Positions 17,984-27,631 are shown, numbered from the stretch's first letter. The stretch: DNA of 64,000 nucleotides from Cyanobacteria bacterium SIG29 (GCA_015152515.1 SUTV01000003.1:124001-188000); one strand, 5' to 3'. The notes: generated by a model from the letters alone, not told the origin. Program-made: numbers and translations.

Positions 17984-20251
17984 ATGAGCCAAACATTGGA
18001 AAAAGAATTATTCAAATCAGTTGAAAAAAATACTCCTGATTATATAAAAAATAACAAATATATTGATATAGATAAAAAAGAAGAATTTACTTTTACACTA
18101 AAAAAAGAACATTTACTTCCTTATGATGAAAAAGAGAATCCAGAAGGTTTAAACCTTGATAATTGGTTAAACAACTACGAAAAAGAAGCTGCAGTTTCAA
18201 CTGCTGGAATTCGTGGACCACAAAACATTTTATTTCCATATGATGTTCGTTTTCCAATCAACATTATGGGGATTTTACTTGCAACATATGCAAAAGCACT
18301 AGTTGCTAATGAAAAATATGCAGGTAAAAAATTAATAAAATTAGTAGGAAGAGAAGTTAGATATAATTCAAATAAATTTCTAGATTTAATAGCAAGAGTT
18401 CAAGCATCTCAAGGTATTGAAACATTAACAACATACCAAAGAAAAACAATGCCTATATGGATGGCTTCTTTCCTTTGTTTTAAATTAGATTTATTAGGTG
18501 GTGAATACATCACATCAAGCCACGGTATTAGCGTTAAAAACGCAACAAAAGACCTAAATTCACAAGGTAGCCAATACTTGCCAGAAGAATCAATGGAATT
18601 TGTTAATAAAATCAAAGAAATCTTTGCAACTGTAAAAAAAGAAGGCAAATACGAAATTAAAATTGCAAAATCTGATGACAAATTAATCAACGAAGATTTT
18701 ATGAAAACTATCAACGACGGTATTAATTTGTATAAAGAATATTTAGAAAATGGCGTTGCAAACAAAGAAAATATTGAATTAATAAAGAACTTAAAAGAAA
18801 AAGTTATTATCGAAAATGTTGGAGGAAGTGCATATAACACTTTAAGCAAAATATTAAAAGCTTTTGACATAGATAACAAATTTGTGTGGATGAATATCGA
18901 TGAAGATCCATTCTTCCACGGAATTGGGAAATATGACACCGACCAAAAAGGTAATAAATGTTTCTATGATTATTCAGTTGACGCAACAGTATTAAGTAAA
19001 AAATCAGATGGAACACCATATTTCCCAGTTATTGATACTTTAAAATATGATGAAAAATTAAACCAATATCCAGTTGGCACAGTTGTATTAATTACAGACC
19101 CAGACCACGACCGTTTAACTGTTTGCCAAATTGAAAGCTCAAAAGCAATTGATTTCTTAAATAAAACAGGTATTAGTTATTCTAAACTTAATGATGACAG
19201 AATACTTTGTGTTTATACAGCAAATCAATCTTTCTTATTGATTATGGATTTTTGGGCAAAACAATTAAAAGAATCAAATCAATGGAATAATCATCCTCGT
19301 TTTATGATTAAAACAACAGCAAGTGCAAAATCTTGGGATGAATGGGCAGAATTCAACAATGTAAATGTAGTTAATGTTCCTGTTGGTTTCAAAGAAATTG
19401 CAAATATAATGAAAAAAGTTGAAAAACAAATTATTGATAACCCAGATAAAGATGTTGTTGTAACAGATGTATTCGGAAAAGAAATAAATCTTGGTAAAAA
19501 CCCTAGAATGTTATTTGGTGGCGAAGAATCAGGCGGTATGATTATAGGTGCAGAAGAACTTATAAAATCAAAAGCTGGTAGAATTGCAATCGCAATGAGA
19601 GAAAAAAGCGCGTCTGAAGCCATTATTGTAGCATCTGCTTTAGCTAGCAAACTAGAAAAAGAAAATAAAACTTTATCTGTAGCTCTAGATGAAATTTTTA
19701 CATCAAATAAAATCATAGCGAAATATGATATGAGAGAAGATATCTCATATTACAATGAATCAGAACCAGACATTGTTAAATTAACTCAAGCAAAAAAAGA
19801 TGGTGAAGCCTTAAGAACAAAAAATGACTTATTTTATTTAACAATGGCGTTAGCTGAATTTGACGGCAAAATCACTTTAGAAAATGTAAAATCAATTTTA
19901 AAATCAACTTTCAAAACACTAAACTTTGATAATTTAATTGATATTAAATTTGTAGGTGATGGCACATTCTTAAAATTCACTGATAAATTTATTGAAATTC
20001 GACCATCTGGCACAGATGCAAAAACAAAAGCATATGGTGCTGGTAGCGATAAAGAAAATATATCTGAATTTGCAAAAATTTTAGGTAATTATTCAGGCGA
20101 TTTAAATGAAGAATATCTTGCTTTAATCTCAAAAGATTATTACAATAATGCTAAAGATAAATCAATGGAAGAATATTTAAAATTCACAAACAAAGACTTT
20201 GACAATAGAATTTTTGAAATACCTGATTATTCAAAAACATTAAATATATAA
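17984..20251 (+). CDS. Long phosphohexomutase (phosphoglucomutase/phosphomannomutase family)
   Basis: 755 residues against roughly 450-580 for common members. The four active-site loops are present in order: catalytic serine loop TSSHGIS, metal loop DPDHDR, sugar loop GGEESGG and phosphate loop RPSGTDAKTK. The serine loop departs from the usual T-A-S-H-N-P. The N-terminus has STAGIRGPQN, equivalent to the family's FGTxGxRG. It probably interconverts hexose 1- and 6-phosphates for wall or storage polysaccharide. AGGGAGAAAT precedes the ATG. The PC4-like gene and priA follow closely and are probably co-transcribed. Confidence 0.88.
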   Translation: MSQTLEKELFKSVEKNTPDYIKNNKYIDIDKKEEFTFTLKKEHLLPYDEKENPEGLNLDNWLNNYEKEAAVSTAGIRGPQNILFPYDVRFPINIMGILLATYAKALVANEKYAGKKLIKLVGREVRYNSNKFLDLIARVQASQGIETLTTYQRKTMPIWMASFLCFKLDLLGGEYITSSHGISVKNATKDLNSQGSQYLPEESMEFVNKIKEIFATVKKEGKYEIKIAKSDDKLINEDFMKTINDGINLYKEYLENGVANKENIELIKNLKEKVIIENVGGSAYNTLSKILKAFDIDNKFVWMNIDEDPFFHGIGKYDTDQKGNKCFYDYSVDATVLSKKSDGTPYFPVIDTLKYDEKLNQYPVGTVVLITDPDHDRLTVCQIESSKAIDFLNKTGISYSKLNDDRILCVYTANQSFLLIMDFWAKQLKESNQWNNHPRFMIKTTASAKSWDEWAEFNNVNVVNVPVGFKEIANIMKKVEKQIIDNPDKDVVVTDVFGKEINLGKNPRMLFGGEESGGMIIGAEELIKSKAGRIAIAMREKSASEAIIVASALASKLEKENKTLSVALDEIFTSNKIIAKYDMREDISYYNESEPDIVKLTQAKKDGEALRTKNDLFYLTMALAEFDGKITLENVKSILKSTFKTLNFDNLIDIKFVGDGTFLKFTDKFIEIRPSGTDAKTKAYGAGSDKENISEFAKILGNYSGDLNEEYLALISKDYYNNAKDKSMEEYLKFTNKDFDNRIFEIPDYSKTLNI

Positions 20252-20268
20252 CTTTGAGAGGAAGAAAA

Positions 20269-20511
20269 ATGGCAGAAGAAGCAAAAATTTTGGCGACAAT
20301 TCCAAGAAGCGCAACAGAACAATTACAAATCAGTATTAATTCTTATAAAGAGAAAAAATATTTAGATTTAAGAATTTATTACACAACTGATGACGGCGCA
20401 AACTGGCTTCCAACAAAAAAAGGCGTAACTGTATCACCTGATAATTTACCATTATTAAAAGATGCAGTTGAAGAAGCTATGCAAGAACTTGCAAGTGAAT
20501 TAGAAGAATAA
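20269..20511 (+). CDS. PC4/p15-like single-stranded-DNA-binding protein
   Basis: 80 residues. The start ATG at 20269 follows GAGAGGAAGAAAA; an upstream in-frame TTG sits before that site. The sequence QISINSYKEKKYLDLRIYYT...WLPTKKGVTVSPDNLPLLKDAVEEA fits the PC4 coactivator C-terminal fold, a small dimeric ssDNA-binding domain found in scattered bacteria and phages. A role in transcription or replication restart is plausible given that priA begins directly after its stop codon (TAAATG). Confidence 0.8.
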   Translation: MAEEAKILATIPRSATEQLQISINSYKEKKYLDLRIYYTTDDGANWLPTKKGVTVSPDNLPLLKDAVEEAMQELASELEE

Positions 20512-22788
20512 ATGACAGAAAATAACAAAACAACAGAAAATAATACACAACAAGGCATATCAGGTAAATATGCCTTGTGTATTGTTGATGTTAAAAACTT
20601 AGGCACAAGAACTTTTTCATACATAATCCCTGAACATATAAAACCAAAAATTAAGGTTGGACAAGCTGTTTTAGTTCCTTTTGGAAGACGAAAACAACAT
20701 ATTATTGCTTTTGTTTCAGGTTTTTCAGATTACCTACAAAGCGATATTCAAGCAAAAGAAATTATTAAAATTATTGATAGAAGAGCTGTATTCACACTTG
20801 ATTATCTAAAAATGCTTGATTGGATTGCAAATTATTATTCTTGCGATATTAATGCCGTAATTCAAGCAGCTGTCCCAATGAAATTTTTAAGAGAAAATTC
20901 AGGGAAACAACAAAAAGAGAAACTTGAAAAATATGTAATTTTCAAAACAAAAGAAGGTGTTAATTCTAGACAATCAAAAATAATCGAAAGATTAGAACAA
21001 TTAGGTGAAGCACCATTAATAGACTTTGAAAAAGAAGTTAAAACAACAAGAACTACTATGATGAAACTTTATGAACAAGGCTTAGTAGATATTGTTGAAA
21101 GACAAATTTATAGAGACCCATTACTTGTTTTTAAAAATAAAAAAATTGACGAATTCCCGCCATTATCAGAAGAACAACAAAAAGCGTTTGACATAATCTC
21201 AAAAAAAATTGATGAAAAACAAACAAATCCTATTTTATTAAACGGAGTTACTGGTAGCGGAAAAACTGAGATTTATTTTAGAGCAATAAAAAAAGTTCTA
21301 GATGAAGGCAAAAATGTTTTATTTCTAGCACCAGAAATAGCGCTAGCCTCTCAATTAACATTAAGATTAATCAATCGTTTTAATTCAGAAGAAATTGCAA
21401 TATGGCATAGTAGCATTTCAGAAGGCGAAAAATTTGATGTTTGGAATAAATTAAGAGATAACAAAATTAGAATTATTATAGGCGCTAGAAGCGCAGTTTT
21501 TGCTCCATTAAAAAATATTGGTTTAATAATTATTGATGAAGAACACGAAAACACATACAAACAAACTGCTCCAGCACCTAGATATGACGCCAGATTAGTT
21601 GCGGGGAAAATGTGCCAAATTTATGGTGCTTCACTTATAAAAGGAAGTGCAACACCTGATGTAAGTTCATATTACAAAGCAAAAGCTACAAAAAATTTAA
21701 TCACATTAAATAATAGATTTAATAATGTAAATCTTGCTAACGTTACTATTGTAGATATGAGAGAAGAATTTTATAGAGAATCTAGAACAATCTTTTCAAA
21801 TACATTATTAAATGCTATTTATAAAGCGCTGGATGAAAAAAAACAAGTTATTTTATTGATAAATCGACGCGGTTTTTATACAAGTGCACAATGCAAAACT
21901 TGTGGTGAATTAATTAAATGTCCTAATTGTGATATTCCAATGATTTACCACGCTTCAGATAAAACTTTAAAATGCCACTGGTGCAACACATCTAAAGAAT
22001 TACCAGAACTTTGTACTTCTTGTAACTCTCCTGAAATCAAAATGGGTGGAATGGGAACAGAAAGAATTGAAACTATTGCAAAAAAATTGTTCAAACAAGC
22101 AAAAATAGAAAGAATTGATTCTGACATTTTATCTTCTAAAACAAAATATATAGATATTCTAGATAGATTTCAAAAAGGCGAAATTGACATTTTAATTGGA
22201 ACCCAAATGATTGCAAAAGGGCTAGATAATAAAAATGTAACATTAGTTGGAGTTATTGATGCAGATATTAGCTTTGCTTTCCCTGATTATAGAAGTGGAG
22301 AAAGAGGCTTCCAACTATTAATGCAAGTGGCAGGACGAGCTGGAAGAGGAGAACACGAAGGAAGAGTTATTTTCCAAACATATAACCCAGAACTTTATGC
22401 AATACAAAATGCAAAATCACAAAACTATCTTGATTTTTATAACAATGAAATTTCAAGACGAGAAATGTTTGACTATCCTCCATTTTGTCAAATAATAAAA
22501 ATTGTAATTTCTTCAACAGATGAAGCAAGAGCAGCTGTTTGCGCAAACGAAATTTCTGATAGATTAAGAATGCAAATTGATAAACACAATTTAACAGAAT
22601 ACATTGAAGTAAATGGTTCAATGAAATGTATCATGGCAAAAATTAATACAGAATACCGTTACCAAATTATTGTAAAAAATAAAATGTATAAACAAGGTCA
22701 ATACTTAGTATCAACCTTTATCAAAAATACATCTGCAGCAGATGATATCAAATTAATTATAGATATAGACCCAATTGATATTGTATAA
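20512..22788 (+). CDS. priA: Primosomal protein N' (replication restart helicase PriA)
   Basis: 758 residues. An N-terminal 3'-DNA-binding domain (RTFSYIIPEHIKPKIKVGQAVLVPFG) is followed by an SF2 helicase with Walker A GVTGSGKTE (245-253), DEEH at 342-345, and a cysteine-rich zinc region (CKTCGELIKCPNCDIP ... CHWCNTS ... CTSCNSP) inserted before the second motor half (GTQMIAKGLD, QVAGRAGR). It reloads the replisome at stalled forks. The start is immediately after the PC4-like stop, so the two are translationally linked. It is convergent with 22791-23489, two bases away. Confidence 0.96.
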   Translation: MTENNKTTENNTQQGISGKYALCIVDVKNLGTRTFSYIIPEHIKPKIKVGQAVLVPFGRRKQHIIAFVSGFSDYLQSDIQAKEIIKIIDRRAVFTLDYLKMLDWIANYYSCDINAVIQAAVPMKFLRENSGKQQKEKLEKYVIFKTKEGVNSRQSKIIERLEQLGEAPLIDFEKEVKTTRTTMMKLYEQGLVDIVERQIYRDPLLVFKNKKIDEFPPLSEEQQKAFDIISKKIDEKQTNPILLNGVTGSGKTEIYFRAIKKVLDEGKNVLFLAPEIALASQLTLRLINRFNSEEIAIWHSSISEGEKFDVWNKLRDNKIRIIIGARSAVFAPLKNIGLIIIDEEHENTYKQTAPAPRYDARLVAGKMCQIYGASLIKGSATPDVSSYYKAKATKNLITLNNRFNNVNLANVTIVDMREEFYRESRTIFSNTLLNAIYKALDEKKQVILLINRRGFYTSAQCKTCGELIKCPNCDIPMIYHASDKTLKCHWCNTSKELPELCTSCNSPEIKMGGMGTERIETIAKKLFKQAKIERIDSDILSSKTKYIDILDRFQKGEIDILIGTQMIAKGLDNKNVTLVGVIDADISFAFPDYRSGERGFQLLMQVAGRAGRGEHEGRVIFQTYNPELYAIQNAKSQNYLDFYNNEISRREMFDYPPFCQIIKIVISSTDEARAAVCANEISDRLRMQIDKHNLTEYIEVNGSMKCIMAKINTEYRYQIIVKNKMYKQGQYLVSTFIKNTSAADDIKLIIDIDPIDIV

Positions 22789-22790
22789 AT

Positions 22791-23489
22791 TTATAACAAT
22801 CCTTCGCAAAGTAAAAATCTACCCATAGGAATAACTTCACAATATTTTGCTAAAGATTGTACAAAACATTCATTTTCACAAAAACCACCTGATAAATATA
22901 TTTTAGAAGGTTTTTTAGCAAAATTCCACGCATTAAAAGCAATACCATGAATAAATTTAGATATTGCACTATTTGCATCAGAACCCTTTGCAATATCATC
23001 CATAATTTTTTCTAAACCAAAAATCCCACAAGTGATAACATATTTTTCATCAGATACTTTTAATTCTTTTACATCAACATTATAAAACTTTAAAAGCATT
23101 TCAATTGTTGCACCAGTTGAGCTTGAACAATTATTATTCCAATCCAAGTCTTTAAACTTTCCATCTTTAAAAGTTGCCCACTTAGAATCACGACTGCCCA
23201 TATCTAAAATAATAGAATCTTCTTCTATTTGTTTTCTAAAGCCTTGAATTAAAGCAATAACTTCATTTTCATAATCTTTTTTATCGTTTAACATACTCAA
23301 AGACATATGACCTGTTGCTTTATCAAATTTAAAATTGATATTTTTTAAACTTGATGAAGGTAAAACATAATAATTCAAACCATTTTCAGTTTTTAAAAGA
23401 TATTGAGAAAATTCCTTCATCAAATTTGAAGAAGTTTTTTCAATAATTTTAGACCAAGTTGTACCAGCATCAAGAACAATATTTGCCAT
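22791..23489 (-). CDS. BadF/HgdC-type 2-hydroxyacyl-CoA dehydratase activase-like ATPase
   Basis: 232 residues. ASKHA-fold ATPase: phosphate-1 LDAGTTWSK at 6-14, phosphate-2 LDMGSRDSKW, and adenosine loop YLSGGF near 198-203. Two cysteines, C121 (NNNCSSSTG) and C154 (VITCGIFG), correspond to the pair that holds the inter-subunit [4Fe-4S] cluster in HgdC-type activases. Such proteins inject a high-energy electron into a dehydratase/reductase partner. The normal CxAGTG is changed to CSSSTG. No dehydratase genes are nearby; the neighbour upstream overlaps by one base (TAATG) and is the likely partner. Confidence 0.78.
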   Translation of the reverse strand: MANIVLDAGTTWSKIIEKTSSNLMKEFSQYLLKTENGLNYYVLPSSSLKNINFKFDKATGHMSLSMLNDKKDYENEVIALIQGFRKQIEEDSIILDMGSRDSKWATFKDGKFKDLDWNNNCSSSTGATIEMLLKFYNVDVKELKVSDEKYVITCGIFGLEKIMDDIAKGSDANSAISKFIHGIAFNAWNFAKKPSKIYLSGGFCENECFVQSLAKYCEVIPMGRFLLCEGLL

Positions 23490-24214
23490 TATCTTAACCT
23501 CAAGAATGCTTCAATTTTAGCTTTAGTTGAATTAGTAATAACATCATCAATATCAATATAAAGCCCATTATATTTATCAGCCAAATATTTAGCCAATTGC
23601 GCTTTTGAACAAAAAGATTGAGAATAAAATACAGTCGGAACATCTTTATCTACAAACATTTCAAGTTCAATATCGGCAGGAGACATTGCTTCAACACATC
23701 TAGTCCAACCATAAAGATGCGTTTCATCTGGAAATAATTCCAAAATAGATAAATCATTTGGAGGCACACCCCAAAAACCAAACTTCGCTTTACAAGGCAT
23801 AACTTCAACATTTTGTTGTTCATAAATTCCTTTTGTAATTAACTCAACCTTTTGACGCAAAGGTAAATTAGATGTTGAAATACTAACATTTCTTTTAAAT
23901 GTTTTTTCCTCAAAAATAGTTGATTCTATTGGATAGCCCATGTCTTTTAATAATTCATAAGCAAACCAACCACTATCGCATTTATCTTTCCCAATCGGTG
24001 CAAGAATCATAAGCAAATCATTTTTATAATGAAAAGCACAATTAATAATATTTTTAATAATAGAACAATATGATTCAGGCAAAACATCTTGTTTCGCAAA
24101 ACCATAATCAATATCAAAATCTACCCATATAGCATTGGGGTACATTTTTTTATATTTATTTATTACCGTTGGATTTGGATAGCCCCAAAATCCTATTATA
24201 TTTTTTTGACTCAT
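23489..24214 (-). CDS. Uncharacterised internally repeated partner of the activase-like ATPase
   Basis: 241 residues from the ATG at 24214; a longer frame from 24250 is possible. No family is recognised with confidence. Two halves begin alike (IGFWGYPNPTVI near the N-terminus and FGFWGVPPNDLSI in the second half), suggesting an internal duplication. Several cysteines (KDKCDSGW, MPCKAK, WTRCVEAM, SQSFCSK) could ligate a cluster. A one-base overlap with the downstream activase indicates obligate co-expression. A TATAAT box 6 bases before the ATG and no Shine-Dalgarno sequence suggest a leaderless start. Confidence 0.65.
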   Translation of the reverse strand: MSQKNIIGFWGYPNPTVINKYKKMYPNAIWVDFDIDYGFAKQDVLPESYCSIIKNIINCAFHYKNDLLMILAPIGKDKCDSGWFAYELLKDMGYPIESTIFEEKTFKRNVSISTSNLPLRQKVELITKGIYEQQNVEVMPCKAKFGFWGVPPNDLSILELFPDETHLYGWTRCVEAMSPADIELEMFVDKDVPTVFYSQSFCSKAQLAKYLADKYNGLYIDIDDVITNSTKAKIEAFLRLR

Positions 24215-24220
24215 AAATAG

Positions 24221-24226
24221 ATTATA
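24221..24226 (-). promoter_or_regulatory. -10 box (TATAAT) 6 bases before the ATG at 24214
   Basis: On the minus strand TATAAT is followed by CTATTT and then ATG, which would place transcription start at about the A of the ATG. Divergent from a similar arrangement at 24259. Confidence 0.5.
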
Positions 24227-24258
24227 ATATAAATGATGATTTTTATTCATAAAGCTTG

Positions 24259-24264
24259 TATAAT
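24259..24264 (+). promoter_or_regulatory. -10 box (TATAAT) 6 bases before the Nudix ATG
   Basis: TATAAT then TTTTTT then ATG at 24271, with no Shine-Dalgarno sequence; consistent with a leaderless mRNA. No good -35 hexamer is visible. Confidence 0.5.
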
Positions 24265-24270
24265 TTTTTT

Positions 24271-24801
24271 ATGACTAAACTATTTGAGAAAAAACTAGGT
24301 TCACAAGAAATATATAAAGGAAAGGTTTTTACCATCACTAGCGATGATGTAGAATTATCTGATGGTTACAAATCAAAAAGAGAAATTGTTCACCACTCTG
24401 GTGGTGTTGTAATTGTTGCAGAAAAAGATAATAAAATATTTTTCGTAGAACAATATAGATACGCTACAAACCAAGCACTATATGAACTCCCAGCTGGAAA
24501 ACTCGATAAAAAGGGAGAAGATGTTTTATCTGCAGCAAAAAGAGAACTTGAAGAAGAAACAGGATATAACGCTGAAAACTGGGAAAGTCTAGGATATATT
24601 TGGACATCACCAGGTTTTTGTACAGAAAAATTATACCTATTTAAAGCAACAAACCTTACATTTAAAGGACAGCATCTTGATGAAGGTGAGATATTAAATT
24701 ATCATAGTTTTGAGAAAGAAGAAGTTTTCAATAAAATCAAAACTGGCGAAATTAACGACGCAAAAACAATTTGCGCATTAATGAGGGCATACAAACTATG
24801 A
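24271..24801 (+). CDS. Nudix hydrolase, ADP-ribose pyrophosphatase type
   Basis: 176 residues from the ATG at 24271; the in-frame TTG at 24256 overlaps the promoter box. The Nudix box reads GKLDKKGED...REL.EE.TGY, one residue longer between the first Gly and Glu than the strict consensus, with the REXXEE core intact. The ELPAGK and WTSPGF context (residues after the box) fits ADP-sugar pyrophosphatases. It overlaps the following HAD gene by four bases (ATGA). Confidence 0.9.
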   Translation: MTKLFEKKLGSQEIYKGKVFTITSDDVELSDGYKSKREIVHHSGGVVIVAEKDNKIFFVEQYRYATNQALYELPAGKLDKKGEDVLSAAKRELEEETGYNAENWESLGYIWTSPGFCTEKLYLFKATNLTFKGQHLDEGEILNYHSFEKEEVFNKIKTGEINDAKTICALMRAYKL

Positions 24802-25601
24802 TAAAACTTGTTGTAACAGATATAGATGGCACAATTCTTATTCCAGAAAAAGGAATAAATGAAAGCGTTAAACAATGTTTGAGAGAATTAAAAGAAAAAG
24901 GAATTCACGTTGCAATTGCAACAGGAAGATCTTTTGCTAGCGCAAAATATATTGCACAAGAAGTTGGAATAGAATGTCCATTAATTTGCTATCAAGGAGG
25001 GTTAATAAACTCTTTTGAAGGCGAAATTCTTGATGTTAAATATCTCGATGAAAAAATAGCTAGAGAAATTGTACAAGATTGCAGAAAAAGAAATATTCAC
25101 TTAAATGTATATATAGAAGACAAACTTTATGTAGAAGATGACAATGAATACATAAAAGATTACATTGGAGACAAAGGGATTGATTACTTTTTAGTTGATT
25201 CTTTTGATGAATTAGATTTTTCAAAATTAAATAAATTACTGGCGATTAATTACGACCCCAAATTTGTAGATGAATTAATTGAAGAATATAAAACAAAATA
25301 TCCTCAAATATATGTGGTACGTTCCTTTAAATATTTCTGTGAAATTGCAAACAAAGAAGCAACAAAAGGTAACGCTATAAAATTCTTAGCAAATAAATAC
25401 AATTTAAACATTGATGAGGTTTTAGCAATTGGTGACCAAAACAATGATATAGAAATGGTTCAAACAGCAGGTTGTGGAGTGGCTATGGGCAATGGAACTC
25501 CAGAAATAAAAGCAATTGCAAATCATATTACTGACCATGTTGAAAATGATGGTTTCATAAAAGCTATAAATAAATTTGTATGGGAGAAGGAAGATGTATA
25601 G
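24798..25601 (+). CDS. Cof-type HAD-superfamily phosphatase
   Basis: 267 residues from the ATG at 24798, which overlaps the Nudix stop (ATGA). Motif I DIDGT near residues 8-12, motif II ATGRS, a Lys before KGNAIKFL, and motif [11 protein letters not shown] near the C-terminus, with a C2-type cap between: the Cof/YwpJ sugar-phosphate phosphatase pattern. The substrate is not predictable. It overlaps ispF by eight bases, forming a Nudix-HAD-ispF operon. Confidence 0.92.
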   Translation: MIKLVVTDIDGTILIPEKGINESVKQCLRELKEKGIHVAIATGRSFASAKYIAQEVGIECPLICYQGGLINSFEGEILDVKYLDEKIAREIVQDCRKRNIHLNVYIEDKLYVEDDNEYIKDYIGDKGIDYFLVDSFDELDFSKLNKLLAINYDPKFVDELIEEYKTKYPQIYVVRSFKYFCEIANKEATKGNAIKFLANKYNLNIDEVLAIGDQNNDIEMVQTAGCGVAMGNGTPEIKAIANHITDHVENDGFIKAINKFVWEKEDV

Positions 25602-26070
25602 AATTGGACAAGGTTTTGATATACATAAACTTGTTGAAGGTCGCAATTTAATACTTGGCGGAATAAAAATAGATTATGAAAAAGGTTTATTAGGTCATTC
25701 TGACGCTGATGCTTTACTTCATTCTATCATTGACTCACTTTTAGGCGCGCTAGCTCTAGGAGATATTGGAACACATTTCCCAGATAACGACCCACAATAT
25801 AAAGATATAGATAGCACAATTTTACTTAAAAAAGCATACCAATTAGTAAAAGATAAAGGGTATGTTATCAATAATTTAGATAATACAATTTTTGCCCAAG
25901 CACCTAAAATGAAGCCATATATTCCAGCTATGCAAGAAAATTTAGCTAAAATTTTAGAGCTTGATAAATCTCAAATTTCTATAAAAGCAAAAACTATGGA
26001 AGAACAAGATTCTGTAGGAGAGAAAAAAGCAATTTCTACCCAAAGCATAGTCTTATTAAGAAAAATCTAA
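25594..26070 (+). CDS. ispF: 2-C-methyl-D-erythritol 2,4-cyclodiphosphate synthase
   Basis: 158 residues from the ATG at 25594, preceded by GGAGAAGGAAG. Metal ligands D-x-H appear in GQGFDIHKL, then [31 protein letters not shown] and the C-terminal [20 protein letters not shown]. It cyclises CDP-ME-2-phosphate in the non-mevalonate isoprenoid pathway. Length is normal for the family. The end overlaps the convergent exbD-like gene by four bases (CTAA). Confidence 0.97.
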   Translation: MYRIGQGFDIHKLVEGRNLILGGIKIDYEKGLLGHSDADALLHSIIDSLLGALALGDIGTHFPDNDPQYKDIDSTILLKKAYQLVKDKGYVINNLDNTIFAQAPKMKPYIPAMQENLAKILELDKSQISIKAKTMEEQDSVGEKKAISTQSIVLLRKI

Positions 26071-26456
26071 TATTCTGTTATTGAAATATTAGTAACACCA
26101 CTATTTCTAGCTTCATCCATTAATTTAACAACAGCACCATGTGTTGCATTTGGTTGCGTAATAATTAATAAACCATCTGTATTAACTTTTGCTTGTTGAG
26201 AAATTACAGACTGAATAGATTCAACAGATAATTCTTGTTCATCAAGCATATATTTATCATCATCTGTAACTGTAACTTTAATAAGTTTTGAATCTTTTAT
26301 TTCATCTTGAACTTCAATCATATTAGGAACTGCAAGATTTAAGCCTTGTTGGTCTAACAATGGTGCAATAACCATCATTATGATAAGCAAAACCAAAAAT
26401 ATATCTGTTAATGGTGTAATATTAATTTCATTAAATGTTTTTCTATCTCTTGCCAT
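26067..26456 (-). CDS. ExbD/TolR-family motor protein, copy B
   Basis: 129 residues. A short basic N-terminus, one membrane helix (about 17-37) carrying the conserved Asp in [19 protein letters not shown], and a periplasmic domain with [26 protein letters not shown]. With ExbB it uses the proton gradient to energise TonB. Last gene of the tonB-exbB-exbD-exbD set; AAGGAAAA ribosome site. Confidence 0.92.
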   Translation of the reverse strand: MARDRKTFNEINITPLTDIFLVLLIIMMVIAPLLDQQGLNLAVPNMIEVQDEIKDSKLIKVTVTDDDKYMLDEQELSVESIQSVISQQAKVNTDGLLIITQPNATHGAVVKLMDEARNSGVTNISITEY

Positions 26457-26468
26457 TATTAGTTTTCC

Positions 26469-26966
26469 TTACTCATCCCAATCTAAATCTTTAGGATTAA
26501 CAGTCGTTTTTTTAGAAACTGGTTTTTGTTGCTCTAATGATTTTTGCTCTTTTTTAGTTAAAGGTTCACCAGCTAAAATCAATTTAGAATATTGCGCACT
26601 TTGAGCAGCTTTCATAATCTTTTGAATTTCACTACTTTTTGTTTGAGTATCAGCTTTAACAACAACCTCTGCTTTTTCTAATTTAGGTTTCAATTCATTA
26701 AGTTCAACCAACAAATTATCAGGAGAAATAGGACGACCATTAATATAATAATTACCTTGTTTTGTCACAGAAATTTCAGCATTTTTCTGTTCAACAGCAA
26801 CACCTGAATTAATTTCTGGAATATTAATATTTTGATCAACCGATTGAAAAGAAGGAGCTATTACCATCATTATGATTAGCAATACCAAAAAGATATCGGT
26901 CAATGGTGTAATATTAATTTCAGTAAAAATACCTTTATTATTGTTATTTGAACTAGAAAATGACAT
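26469..26966 (-). CDS. ExbD/TolR-family motor protein, copy A
   Basis: 165 residues. The N-terminal membrane helix is almost identical to that of copy B ([23 protein letters not shown] with the key Asp), but the periplasmic domain differs and a C-terminal tail of about 35 residues rich in Lys/Gln and acidic residues (ending PKDLDWDE) is added. Two distinct ExbD subunits in one operon may mix in one motor or serve different tasks. Confidence 0.92.
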   Translation of the reverse strand: MSFSSSNNNNKGIFTEINITPLTDIFLVLLIIMMVIAPSFQSVDQNINIPEINSGVAVEQKNAEISVTKQGNYYINGRPISPDNLLVELNELKPKLEKAEVVVKADTQTKSSEIQKIMKAAQSAQYSKLILAGEPLTKKEQKSLEQQKPVSKKTTVNPKDLDWDE

Positions 26967-26975
26967 TTTTTAATC

Positions 26976-27611
26976 CTATACTAATGCGTTTGCTTCTATT
27001 TTTTCTTCTGAGTCAGTAAAGCTCAAGAATAATAATTTAATAAGTTGAAAATCGTCTTCGTATCTTTTAACTGTTGATTGGAATAAGTTATACAAAATAA
27101 CAGCAATAATCGCAACACCAAGACCGAAAGCTGTAGCGATTAACGCAGAACCAATACCCATAGCAACTGCTGCTGATTGATTACCTTGAGAAGCTAAATC
27201 TTGGAATGTATAAAGAATTCTAACTACAGTACCAAATAAACCTAAAAATGGACAAACACCGCCTACTGTACCTAAAATAGTCAAATATTTTTCTAATTTT
27301 CTTGTTGCTAAATTTGCTGAAATATCAAAAGAACGAGAAAAACCTTGTTTTTGTTCTGAAAAAATTCTAACTGCTTCTTCAGAAACTTCACCAATAACAC
27401 CGCCCAATTGAACGCTCAAATTTTTAGCTGAATCCAATCTTCTGTTTACTAATTCAGTTTTTAAAGCTCTAATAAATTTCACAACATCACGTTTGTTTTT
27501 GTTGTAAAAGTTGAATCTGTTAATTGCAACTGCTACAGTCAAAATTGAGCATAACAAGATAGGCAATAATACAGGCCAGTCTAGTTTAATTGAATGTAAT
27601 AATAATTCCAT
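26976..27611 (-). CDS. exbB: ExbB/TolQ/MotA-type proton channel protein
   Basis: 211 residues with three membrane segments: an N-terminal one after residue 12, and two near GTVGGVCPFLGLFGTVVRI and GIGSALIATAFGLGVAIIAVILYN. The GLFGTV and LIATAFGL signatures are those of ExbB/TolQ. It forms the pentameric proton-conducting stator around ExbD. GAGGAAATAA precedes the ATG. It sits between the tonB-like gene and two exbD-like genes, which makes the Ton rather than Tol assignment likely. Confidence 0.92.
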   Translation of the reverse strand: MELLLHSIKLDWPVLLPILLCSILTVAVAINRFNFYNKNKRDVVKFIRALKTELVNRRLDSAKNLSVQLGGVIGEVSEEAVRIFSEQKQGFSRSFDISANLATRKLEKYLTILGTVGGVCPFLGLFGTVVRILYTFQDLASQGNQSAAVAMGIGSALIATAFGLGVAIIAVILYNLFQSTVKRYEDDFQLIKLLFLSFTDSEEKIEANALV

Positions 27612-27631
27612 ATTTATTTCCTCTTTTCTAA

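Noticed and set aside
18409-18939. Minus-strand frame of 176 codons, also 19291-19716
   Set aside because: Antisense to the phosphohexomutase with all its motifs; no start signals.
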